From Saccharothrix sp. (GTDB lineage: Bacteria; Actinomycetota; Actinomycetes; Mycobacteriales; Pseudonocardiaceae), in assembly GCF_031180885.1 (NCBI RefSeq), contig NZ_JAPSLK010000011.1, positions 1 to 64,000 on the forward strand: a stretch of 64,000 bases of DNA. The letters are read 5' to 3'. This document shows, piece after piece, positions 1-6,628 of the stretch. The translations under genes and the position numbers were made by a program. The stretch's first letter is position 1. Every line of letters starts with the position of its first letter. The notes beneath the pieces are model-generated. The model did no database searches. It was not told where the DNA came from and was given only the letters and a program-made list of their open reading frames with translations.

Positions 1-385
1 TCGCGGTCGCCGCGGACCGCAGCACCGCCCGGGCGACACCACCGGGCGTGCCCGGCGGCACCACGAGCAGCCGGATGCGGGTGTAGTCGGAATTGACCAG
101 GGTGACGGTGTCGGGCTGGATGGAGTGGAAGCCCTCCATCCGCACCACCACCTCGCCGACCTCCAGCGTGCGGTCGGGGAGGTCCCAGGACGCCAGGTGG
201 TAGGAGACGCGGCGGATCCCGCCGTCCGCGCCCAGCTCCGCGATCAGCGCCGGGAACTCCGTCATGGCGTCGGTCGACCGGGGCCACCAGGCGCCGTCGA
301 CCGCACCACCTCGTGCGGCGAGGGGTTTCATCGTCAGCCGCGGTGCGGCGCGGACCGGTTCGGGGGACAGCGGTGCGGTGGTCAT
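1..385 (-). CDS. DUF5994-like protein, 3' end beyond window
   Basis: Minus-strand gene whose ATG is at 385 and whose C-terminus runs off the window start; about 128 residues are visible. A GAGGA-type ribosome binding site lies upstream (around 393-398 on the complement). The N-terminal half contains a GAVDGAWWPRSTD motif followed about 25 residues later by a RRVSYHLASWD stretch, the pattern I associate with the actinobacterial DUF5994 family of small cytoplasmic proteins of unknown function. No signal peptide or membrane segment is seen. The family call is from memory of the motif; the function is unknown. Confidence 0.65.
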   Translation of the reverse strand, partial: MTTAPLSPEPVRAAPRLTMKPLAARGGAVDGAWWPRSTDAMTEFPALIAELGADGGIRRVSYHLASWDLPDRTLEVGEVVVRMEGFHSIQPDTVTLVNSDYTRIRLLVVPPGTPGGVARAVLRSAATA

Positions 386-912
386 GGAAGCGGGTCCTCC
401 TCGGGCGGGCGGGAAAGCGCGCCGGATGTCGTCGTGCGCCCAAGGCGGAGCCTGCTTGACCGTCGACATGCGACAGACCGAAGTGGACACTCGAGGACCA
501 GCCGAACTGCCCACGGGTGGGGCAGTTCGGTGGACAGGTCCTCCGGCCGGGCTCGCCCGCCTCGCCGACGTGCCCCCTGGGTGAGCGCCTCGTCCGACTT
601 CGGTCGATGCTGCTCGGCGGCCATCGTGGCCGGTGGGGTGGCGGTGGGCGGCTCCGGTCTCACACGGGGTGTGCCGTCCCCGGCCGGGTGGTCCGGCCGG
701 TCTGGCTCTCTTCGTCGAGCACGACGCACGGACTTGCTCGACCAGGTCAACGTTACGCCACCGCGGCGGATTTCCGCTGAGATTCTGCTGAGAATCATGA
801 GAAAAATCGAACGCCGCGAAAATTCCGGCGGAGGTGTAGGCTGGCCGTATCGGGTCACGGTGGAATTCAGGTTTCCCGTCACCGCCAGGACGATCGGACA
901 GCAGGTCCAACC
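386..912. other. Long intergenic stretch, no convincing gene
   Basis: More than 500 bases without a supportable gene. Open frames exist on both strands but have skewed Pro/Arg/Gly composition and no credible start signals. Around 780-840 the sequence becomes markedly richer in A (for example a run around 795-825), which may mark a promoter zone for the small ORF at 913. Nothing else is recognised. Confidence 0.5.
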
Positions 913-1086
913 ATGGCGACCAGCAGCAGCTACGTCTCCCCGTACGGCCTCACCCCGGGCTCCGCGCGCCAAGTCCTGCGCGAACCCCCGACCCTCGCCC
1001 ACGACCTCGCCCGATCCGACGCCGGAGGCACCGGGTACACCCGCGGCCGACCGCCCTTCCGGCCCGGCGTCCGCGGTCGCGCCTGA
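913..1086 (+). CDS. Possible small protein, 57 aa
   Basis: ATG-initiated frame of 57 codons ending in TGA at 1084-1086. The product starts MATSSSYVSPYGLTPG and is rich in Ser, Pro, Arg and Gly, ending in a basic segment. No motif, signal peptide or membrane segment is recognised. The upstream sequence has only weak purine stretches (GGACG, CAGG), so the start is not strongly supported. It could be a genuine small actinomycete protein or a chance frame in GC-rich DNA. Confidence 0.3.
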   Translation: MATSSSYVSPYGLTPGSARQVLREPPTLAHDLARSDAGGTGYTRGRPPFRPGVRGRA

Positions 1087-1152
1087 CGCACACCGCCTGC
1101 TCCGGAGAGGCGGGTCACGAGTCCGGGACGTTCGTGGTCGGCGGCGATGGGC

Positions 1153-1158
1153 TATCAT
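1153..1158 (+). promoter_or_regulatory. Possible -10 box (TATCAT) ahead of a long leader
   Basis: A TATCAT hexamer lies in otherwise GC-rich DNA, about 185 bases before the ORF at 1343. The region between contains short inverted repeats (AGGTCG-TC-CGACCT near 1192-1205 and CTTGC/GCAAG near 1220-1236), so a structured 5' leader is conceivable. No good -35 element is visible; this is a tentative call. Confidence 0.25.
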
Positions 1159-1342
1159 GGAAACTGAGGAGCCGTGTTGCTCCGATTCACCAGGTCGTCC
1201 GACCTGAGGTTTCCCTCCCGCTTGCCGCCGGCGCAAGTCGTACCCGATCCGGGACGGCGGCCACGCGGAAACGCACAAGCTCGGAAAACGTACACTTTCG
1301 CGTTGACCGCACGCGCGACAACCCCGAACTCAAGGAATTTCA

Positions 1343-1498
1343 ATGAATGCAGTGACATCGTCGGAGCGCGACATCGAGCGCGACCATCTCGTCGTCTTCA
1401 GCCACCCCGGCGCGGAGGAGAGCCGGGCTGTTCGTCCGGGAACGAGCCTTGTCCCCATGCCGCGCTTCCAGGCGCCGCAGCCGGCCGGCCGGAGCTGA
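1343..1498 (+). CDS. Small hypothetical protein, 51 aa
   Basis: ATG frame of 51 codons. An AAGGA ribosome binding site sits at about 1332-1336, six bases before the ATG, which makes the start credible. The first half is charged (SSERDIERDHLVVF) and the C-terminal half is Pro/Arg rich. No known domain is recognised. The gene converges on the cold-shock gene on the other strand, with a GC-rich hairpin between the two stops. Function unknown. Confidence 0.45.
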   Translation: MNAVTSSERDIERDHLVVFSHPGAEESRAVRPGTSLVPMPRFQAPQPAGRS

Positions 1499-1508
1499 CA
1501 AAGCCTGC

Positions 1509-1534
1509 CGCGGGCGAGGAGGTCCCCGCCCGCG
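1509..1534. terminator. Hairpin between convergent genes
   Basis: Perfect 8-bp stem CGCGGGCG / CGCCCGCG with a 10-base loop, lying between the stop at 1498 (plus strand) and the stop at 1545 (minus strand). There is no T-run, so it would be a stem-only, possibly bidirectional, actinomycete-type terminator. Confidence 0.5.
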
Positions 1535-1544
1535 ACGCCGGGGT

Positions 1545-1748
1545 CTACAGCACCCGGACCGAGGTGGCGTGCGGGCCCTTGCGGCCCTCGCCGAGTTCGA
1601 ACTCCACCGGGCGGCCGTCCGCCACGCCGTGGAAGTCGTAGCCCTGGATCTCGGAGTGGTGCAGGAAGATGTCCGCCCCTCCGCCCGCCGGGGTGATGAA
1701 CCCGAAACCCTTGGCGCCGTTGAACCACTTCACGGTTCCTTGCGTCAT
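1545..1748 (-). CDS. Cold-shock domain protein (CspA family), 67 aa
   Basis: Canonical 67-residue cold-shock protein, an RNA chaperone that binds single-stranded nucleic acids in the cytoplasm. It begins MTQGTVKWFNGAKGFGFI, so RNP1 (KGFGFI, about residues 13-18) is intact; RNP2 is DIFLHHS (about 27-33). Length equals the family norm. A GAAGGAG ribosome binding site lies seven bases before the ATG at 1748. The same reading frame continues upstream without a stop to another well-placed start at 2027, so a longer isoform is possible (separate entry). A hairpin follows the stop. Confidence 0.95.
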   Translation of the reverse strand: MTQGTVKWFNGAKGFGFITPAGGGADIFLHHSEIQGYDFHGVADGRPVEFELGEGRKGPHATSVRVL

Positions 1749-2027
1749 GAGACATGCTCCTTCTGCTGGTCGGGACGTGTCGTGCACGTCCCGGGGCGAA
1801 CGGTTCGGGTGCCGGTCCCACGCGCCTGCTTCGAAGCGGGTGTCCGGGTCGGGCAGGCCCAACATGGACAGCAGCTCGACGCAGTCGCCCGGGTCCAGCG
1901 AGTGGCCGGCCACGGTCAGCGCGGCCCGGGTGCGTTGCGCGGCTTGGGCTTCGTCCTCGGCGGCCCGCGCCGCGGCGAAGCTCCCGGCCACGACGCGTGA
2001 CCGGCTCGGCTGTCCCGGAGGTGTCAT
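1545..2027 (-). CDS. Open frame extending the cold-shock gene upstream (160 aa long form)
   Basis: The frame of the cold-shock gene is open upstream to an ATG at 2027, which has its own AAGGAG ribosome binding site. The extra 93 residues are unlike a cold-shock domain: an Ala-rich helical segment (AARAAEDEAQAAQRTRAAL) followed by DCVELLSMLGL, a pattern I have seen in small actinomycete proteins encoded beside RNA-binding genes. Because no stop separates the segments, the upstream start would yield a fused two-part protein, while the inner start yields the ordinary cold-shock protein. Which is made cannot be told from sequence; a lost stop codon is also possible. Confidence 0.45.
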   Translation of the reverse strand: MTPPGQPSRSRVVAGSFAAARAAEDEAQAAQRTRAALTVAGHSLDPGDCVELLSMLGLPDPDTRFEAGAWDRHPNRSPRDVHDTSRPAEGACLMTQGTVKWFNGAKGFGFITPAGGGADIFLHHSEIQGYDFHGVADGRPVEFELGEGRKGPHATSVRVL

Positions 2028-2270
2028 CGAGAACTCCTTGCCCACGGCGGGGTGGCTGTCGTGCGACGACGGCGAGGCGCCCGGTGGACAGGGCGGGGGA
2101 GGCGGTGCGGAGGTGGGTCGATTCTCCGGCGGCAAGCCGGTGCTCCCGTCTCCGGTCGACGTCGCGCGGACCGGACTGGGTTGGGTACCGCAACGGCGGG
2201 GTGCCGGCGTCTCGTGCCCAACCCGGCCGACTGTACCGGATGGAAGCACGCGCGGGCGTCATCGGCGCAG

Positions 2271-2276
2271 TACTGT
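2271..2276 (+). promoter_or_regulatory. Leaderless-type -10 box for the gene at 2284
   Basis: TACTGT followed by exactly seven bases and then the ATG at 2284, the spacing expected when transcription begins at the start codon. No ribosome binding site precedes the ATG, which fits a leaderless mRNA. Confidence 0.45.
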
Positions 2277-2283
2277 TCTGGAC

Positions 2284-2511
2284 ATGTCGGAGAACGCCGG
2301 TGGTCCAGCACTCGATCCCACGCTGTCCGAATGGCTCAAGGCCCGCGCGGAGACCGAGGCCCACCTGACCGGTCGGCCCACGCCGATCGACGTCGCGTGG
2401 GCGCAACGCCTGGCCGACCTGCTCACCACCGAGCGGTCGTGGCAGGACCAGTACACCGACCTCATCGCGCTGGGCAGCAGCGGCGGCAAGTTCCCCTCCT
2501 CGAACCGCTGA
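2284..2511 (+). CDS. Small hypothetical protein, 75 aa
   Basis: 75-codon gene with good actinomycete coding composition. The product is acidic to neutral and likely helical (LSEWLKARAETEAHL, WAQRLADLLTTERSWQDQY), with no membrane segment or known domain. The ATG is chosen because a leaderless-type -10 box sits at the right distance upstream. It stands alone between the cold-shock gene and the convergent GH16-like gene. Function unknown. Confidence 0.6.
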   Translation: MSENAGGPALDPTLSEWLKARAETEAHLTGRPTPIDVAWAQRLADLLTTERSWQDQYTDLIALGSSGGKFPSSNR

Positions 2512-2550
2512 CGCCCTCGGCACGCGCCCGACCGCCGGGTGGACCCGGGT

Positions 2551-3408
2551 TCAGTCCGTTGTGGACTGTGCTTCGACGGAGGAGTACGCGCGGAACCAGT
2601 CCACCACGAACTCCTTCGGGTACGGACGATCCGACACCTGGTCGGGGAACTCGTAGATGTTGAGCATGAACTGCATCGGGTAGTCCGGCGACTGGGCGAC
2701 GGTGCGCACCGGGTGGCCGTCGAAGTGGAAGACGACCTGCTCCGGGGTCCACTCGGCGCCGTAGACGTGGAACTCGCGGAGGTCTGCCTGGACTTCGACC
2801 TTGGCGAAGTCGTCGGCGATGGTCGGGTCGCCGAAGGGGTGCAGGCCCATCCCGATCACGCCGCGGTCGGGGTGGACGTCGCGGCCGAAGACCTCCATGA
2901 TGCAGATCTCCGCGGAACGGTGTGGCTCGTCCTCGAAACCGATCATCCACAGCGCGGCCATCGTGGCGGGGTCGTCGCTGACCTTCGCGCGCAGTTCGAA
3001 GCGCCCGTAGTGGGGTGTGAACAGGCGCAGCGGCCGTTGTTCCTCACGCACGACGGCGGCGTCGGTGAAGCGGTGTTGCCCGATGCGGCTGCCTAGCGGG
3101 CCGGAGTAGACACCGGTCTGGAGAGAGGAGACTTTGAGCGCGCCGTCGAATTCCGGGCACCACGGTTGTTGGTCTTCGTCGATCCGCAGGCGCAGCTCGC
3201 CGTCGGCGATGCGATAGCGGGCGGCGGAGCGTTCGCGGGTGCTCCACTGCGGGAGGTAGTGGGGCAGCCACTTGCCTGTGTCGAGCGTGGTGCCGTCGAA
3301 GGTGTCTTCGAAGGCCAGCTGGTACCGCTGTCCGACGGTGTCGATGGCTGTCCACCCTTCCGGCCCCGGGCCGGCTCTCGACCGGCGGCTCTCGCCGCAT
3401 TGGACCAC
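2551..3408 (-). CDS. GH16-like concanavalin-A-fold glycoside hydrolase
   Basis: 285-residue protein with the beta-jelly-roll features of glycoside hydrolase family 16 (beta-glucanase, galactanase or carrageenase type): an early FEDTFDG segment, YGRFELRAKV, TMAALWMIG, and a C-terminal PMQFMLNIYEFP and VVDWFRAY. The usual catalytic signature ExDxxE appears as E167-I-C169-I-M-E172: both glutamates remain but the central Asp is Cys. No signal peptide is seen, so it may be cytoplasmic, unusual for this family. The start is the only in-frame candidate found (GTG at 3408) and has no strong ribosome binding site. Substrate unknown; activity uncertain given the Asp to Cys change. Confidence 0.75.
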   Translation of the reverse strand: MVQCGESRRSRAGPGPEGWTAIDTVGQRYQLAFEDTFDGTTLDTGKWLPHYLPQWSTRERSAARYRIADGELRLRIDEDQQPWCPEFDGALKVSSLQTGVYSGPLGSRIGQHRFTDAAVVREEQRPLRLFTPHYGRFELRAKVSDDPATMAALWMIGFEDEPHRSAEICIMEVFGRDVHPDRGVIGMGLHPFGDPTIADDFAKVEVQADLREFHVYGAEWTPEQVVFHFDGHPVRTVAQSPDYPMQFMLNIYEFPDQVSDRPYPKEFVVDWFRAYSSVEAQSTTD

Positions 3409-3446
3409 GGCCCGGTGCAGTGGCCAAGGGCGTTTCGGGTCCCCGG

Positions 3447-4484
3447 TCAGCCGAGACCGGAGAAGCGGCGGCCGTCGACCAGGCCCGGCGGCACCGCGAC
3501 CTCCTCGGTGTCGTCGGCGGAGAGGGGGCCGGCGGGGAGCAGGACGAAGTCGTCGGCGACCACGGCGACGTACCCGTTGTGCCGGAGGTCGCCCACGGCC
3601 GTGGCCGGGACCAGGGTTCGCGGCACCCGGTCGGCGTCGCCGAGGAAGTCGGCGGGGAGCAGGACGAAGTCGTCGGCGACCACGGCGACGTACCCGTTGT
3701 GCCGGAGGTCGCCCACGGCCGTGGCCGGGACCAGGGTTCGCGGCACCCGGTCGGCGTCGCCGAGGAAGTCGGCGGGTGTCGGGTCGTCGGGGTGGTGGAG
3801 CACCTCGGCGACGCTCAGCCAGCCCACCCGCCGCACCGCGCGGTCGGCGGTGAAGAGGATGGCGCGGCCGCCGGGGTCGAGGCGGACCAGCACGCCGACC
3901 GCCCGGCGGGGTGTCATCAGGAGCCTCGGGCCGCGCACCCTGAGTGAGATCTCACGGACCGCGATAACGGCGGCCAGGTAGCCGGGCACGGCTGTCCCGG
4001 CCGGTCCCCACGGCCACCACAGGACGCCCGCGACGATCGCGCACAGGCAGAGCACGATGATCCGGAGCCCGGTCGTGCGGGTGCTCTTGCCGTCCTCCGG
4101 GACACCGGCGACGACCACGGGCAGTTCGCCCAACGCCCGCCGCTGGCGCCGGGCCCACCACGGCCGGACCGCCAGCGCCGCCAGGCACACCAGGGCGAAC
4201 ACGCCGAAAACGGTGCGCGACACCGGGTCGTCGAACAACCACGCGGCGGCGAGCAGCGCGGCGACCGCGCCGACCTCCAGCCGCCACGCCAGCAGCACGG
4301 GCACGGCCCAGACGAGCGGATTGGTCGAGCCGCCCGCCACCAGCACCGCCACGAGCGCCACGGCCCACACGACGAGGAGCAGGCAGCCCCACCTCGGCCA
4401 CGCGGCGGACCACCGCTCGGCCTGCGCGGAGGTCAACGGCGGCGCGTCGGGCCGCCACCCGCCCGGTTCCCCCTCGGACGTCAT
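3447..4484 (-). CDS. Membrane protein with internal 40-residue tandem repeat
   Basis: About 345 residues. Hydrophobic stretches suggest two N-terminal membrane segments (WGCLLLVVWAVALVAVLVAG, then an Ala/Val-rich stretch), one near FGVFALVCLAALAV and another pair near IIVLCLCAIVAGVLWWPWG and YLAAVIAV, followed by a soluble C-terminal half. The C-terminal half carries two identical copies of a 40-residue unit beginning ADFLGDADRVPRTLVPATAV, encoded by an exact DNA duplication. ATG at 4484 is preceded by GGAGG at very short spacing; an alternative ATG at 4553 would add 23 residues. No family recognised; function unknown. Confidence 0.65.
   Translation of the reverse strand: MTSEGEPGGWRPDAPPLTSAQAERWSAAWPRWGCLLLVVWAVALVAVLVAGGSTNPLVWAVPVLLAWRLEVGAVAALLAAAWLFDDPVSRTVFGVFALVCLAALAVRPWWARRQRRALGELPVVVAGVPEDGKSTRTTGLRIIVLCLCAIVAGVLWWPWGPAGTAVPGYLAAVIAVREISLRVRGPRLLMTPRRAVGVLVRLDPGGRAILFTADRAVRRVGWLSVAEVLHHPDDPTPADFLGDADRVPRTLVPATAVGDLRHNGYVAVVADDFVLLPADFLGDADRVPRTLVPATAVGDLRHNGYVAVVADDFVLLPAGPLSADDTEEVAVPPGLVDGRRFSGLG
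3530..3776. repeat. Perfect 120-bp direct tandem repeat
   Basis: Bases 3530-3656 are identical to 3650-3776, giving a 120-bp unit present twice with seven bases of extra overlap. The unit is a multiple of three and lies inside the membrane-protein gene, so it duplicates 40 codons in frame. No mismatch between the copies indicates a very recent event (or an assembly duplication). Confidence 0.95.
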
Positions 4485-4751
4485 GCCTCCGACGTTACCG
4501 GTGCGCCCGGTCGGTGTGATCGGCGCCGCGTGTTCGCTGCCCCACAGCGACACCGGCCGTCGTGCTGCTCCGCGATGCCGGTCTCCGGCGGCCGTGCGGA
4601 GAGTCCGAACCGACCCCGTGCCGCTTGCCGATCGGCCGGTGATCGGGTTCGCGACCCTCGGCGTCCCCGTCGAGATGCGGGATCAGGGCTGGCCCTGATT
4701 ACTTCCGTGCCTGCCGGGGCGACGATTGCTGTCGTGGCAGTGGGAGATGTC

Positions 4752-5996
4752 GTGGGCCTGGTTGTCGTGGTGGTGTTGGTGGCGTTAGGCGTCCTGGTCG
4801 TGGTGAAGGGGCGGCGGCGGAAGGGGCAGGGGCGGGCGGTTTCGGGGGAGGTGCCGGTGCCGCGGTTGCGGGTGGTGGCGCTGGGGGTGCAGGGGTCCGG
4901 GAAGACGGTGTTGTTGACCGGGATGTACCGCAAGCTCCAGTCGCCTGGGGACCGCGGGTTCCACCTCAAGGTGCCGTTCGACCAGTTGATCGAGTTGAAC
5001 CGGTGGTACCGGGAGGTGGCGGGCAGCGACACCGGGTGGCCCGCGGGCACCACGCGCAAGGACATGCGCGAGTTCGACTTCGGTGTCATGACGACCGTGG
5101 GCGACCGCGCGGCCACGGTGTTCGACATCGGGTACCTGGAGTACCCCGGGGAACTGCTCACCGACCCGGACGCGCCGGGATCGACCGCGCAGCAACAACT
5201 CCTGGCTGCGGTACCCGAAGCCGACGCGTTGATCGGGATCATCGACGGACTGCGGGTCCTGCAGGCGCACCAGGGTGATCGGCGTGGGCTGTCGGTCCTG
5301 CACACGACCCTCGACGCGATGGTGCACTGCATGTTGACCGTCCGCGCGCCGATCGCGTTCGTGATCACCAAGTGGGACGTGCTCGACCAGTTGCACGAGG
5401 ACGAGAACACGCGGCTGGAAATGGTGCGGGACCTGCTGATGGAGGTGGACGGGTTCCGCGACCTGGTCACCGTGCACAGCGCGCGGCGGGTCGTGCGGCT
5501 GATCCCGGTCACGGCGGTCGGCCACGACTTCGCGGTGCTCGACGGCGACACCGTCCGCAAGCGGCCGGACGGCCGGTTCCAGCCCGCGAACGTGGAACTC
5601 GTGCTGTCCGCCGTCGTCCCGGACGTGTTGCAGCAGGTGGAGTTGGCGGTGGACGTGCGCACCCGGCAGGCGATCATGGCCGAGGCGCAGCGCCGGCTGC
5701 GGGTCGGTCCCGCGGAGGCGCTGCGGACGCTCACCGCGTTCGTGGCGGAGCGCGCGGCGAAGGCCGTCGCCGCCACGGCGGGCGGGTTCACCGCGGCGGG
5801 GCTGGCGCTGCTGCTGGAGTCGCGCGCCGAACCGGATCCCGGGTACCAGGAGCGGCTGTCGGCGTTGGACGAGGCGGACCGCTGGGCGGAGGAGTTCATC
5901 CAGGCCCGGCGCCGGGTGGTGCGGCGGTTGCAGGACCAGGTCGCGGTGTTCGAGGGCCGGCTGCCCGCCTCGCGGTTGCGCGGGGACGCCCCGTGA
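4752..5996 (+). CDS. Membrane-anchored P-loop GTPase-like protein
   Basis: 414-residue protein. Residues 1-16 or so form a hydrophobic anchor (VGLVVVVVLVALGVLVVV) followed by a basic patch. A Walker A motif GVQGSGKT is at about residues 45-52, and ITKWD near 205-209 resembles the GTPase G4 specificity motif (TKxD). A likely Walker B/G3 element is VFDIGYLEYPGE. The overall pattern resembles TRAFAC-type GTPases of bacterial conflict or signalling systems (double-GTPase-like), which is inference. The GTG at 4752 is preferred because GGGAG lies five bases upstream; GTG codons at 4734 and 4740 are alternatives. The stop overlaps the next gene's start (GTGA), implying coupled translation. Confidence 0.7.
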   Translation: MGLVVVVVLVALGVLVVVKGRRRKGQGRAVSGEVPVPRLRVVALGVQGSGKTVLLTGMYRKLQSPGDRGFHLKVPFDQLIELNRWYREVAGSDTGWPAGTTRKDMREFDFGVMTTVGDRAATVFDIGYLEYPGELLTDPDAPGSTAQQQLLAAVPEADALIGIIDGLRVLQAHQGDRRGLSVLHTTLDAMVHCMLTVRAPIAFVITKWDVLDQLHEDENTRLEMVRDLLMEVDGFRDLVTVHSARRVVRLIPVTAVGHDFAVLDGDTVRKRPDGRFQPANVELVLSAVVPDVLQQVELAVDVRTRQAIMAEAQRRLRVGPAEALRTLTAFVAERAAKAVAATAGGFTAAGLALLLESRAEPDPGYQERLSALDEADRWAEEFIQARRRVVRRLQDQVAVFEGRLPASRLRGDAP

Positions 5997-6553
5997 CGGC
6001 GACGGGGTGGCCGTTCCTGATCGCGCGGGGACGGCGGCGTGGGTACTCGGTGCTGCTCGCGCCGCCGCTGCTGCGCAAGGAGTACGGGGTGCTGGAGGAC
6101 GTCGTGGGTCCGGCGTCCGGGGTCCAGGTGGCCACCGTGCGGGGTGTGCGCGTGGTGTGGGAGGAGTACGGCGTCACCGAGGCCGACATCGGCGGGGAGC
6201 CGTCCGACGAGCACAGCCGGCCGTTGCGGCTGTTGCACGGGGTGGTCAGCCGCGAGCGCGTGGAACCGTCCGAAGTGGACATGGGTCGGGTCCGGGCGGT
6301 GGCGTTGGAGACCTATCGGCGGTTCCTGGCGGACGAGGAGGGGTTCGCTGTCGAGTGGTCGGAGCCGGTGGCCGTGCCGGTGCGGCGGCGGTCGCAGCGG
6401 TCGCGGCGGTGGCTCGCGCTGCCCGTCGCGGCGGCCGGGGTGCTGCTCGCGGTCGTCGTGATCATCGCGACCAGTGAACCGGAACCGGGACCGCCGCCGC
6501 CCTGCCCGACCACGACGGCACCCGCGACCGCGCCCGCGACCACCTGTCCGTGA
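5993..6553 (+). CDS. C-tail-anchored partner of the GTPase-like protein
   Basis: 186-residue protein starting at GTG 5993, overlapping the GTPase stop by four bases. The soluble N-terminal part is charged and ends in an Arg-rich stretch (RRRSQRSRR) followed by one strong membrane segment (LALPVAAAGVLLAVVVIIA) and a short Pro/Thr-rich tail outside it (PTTTAPATAPATTCP). The topology, a single C-terminal anchor with a cytoplasmic head, suggests it acts at the membrane together with the upstream GTPase-like protein. No family recognised. Confidence 0.65.
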   Translation: MTATGWPFLIARGRRRGYSVLLAPPLLRKEYGVLEDVVGPASGVQVATVRGVRVVWEEYGVTEADIGGEPSDEHSRPLRLLHGVVSRERVEPSEVDMGRVRAVALETYRRFLADEEGFAVEWSEPVAVPVRRRSQRSRRWLALPVAAAGVLLAVVVIIATSEPEPGPPPPCPTTTAPATAPATTCP

Positions 6554-6628
6554 CCGTGCGGACGCGAAACGAAACCGGCCGGTCGGACGACTCCTCTGGT
6601 GGAACCGCCGACCGGCACCGAGGTGGTC

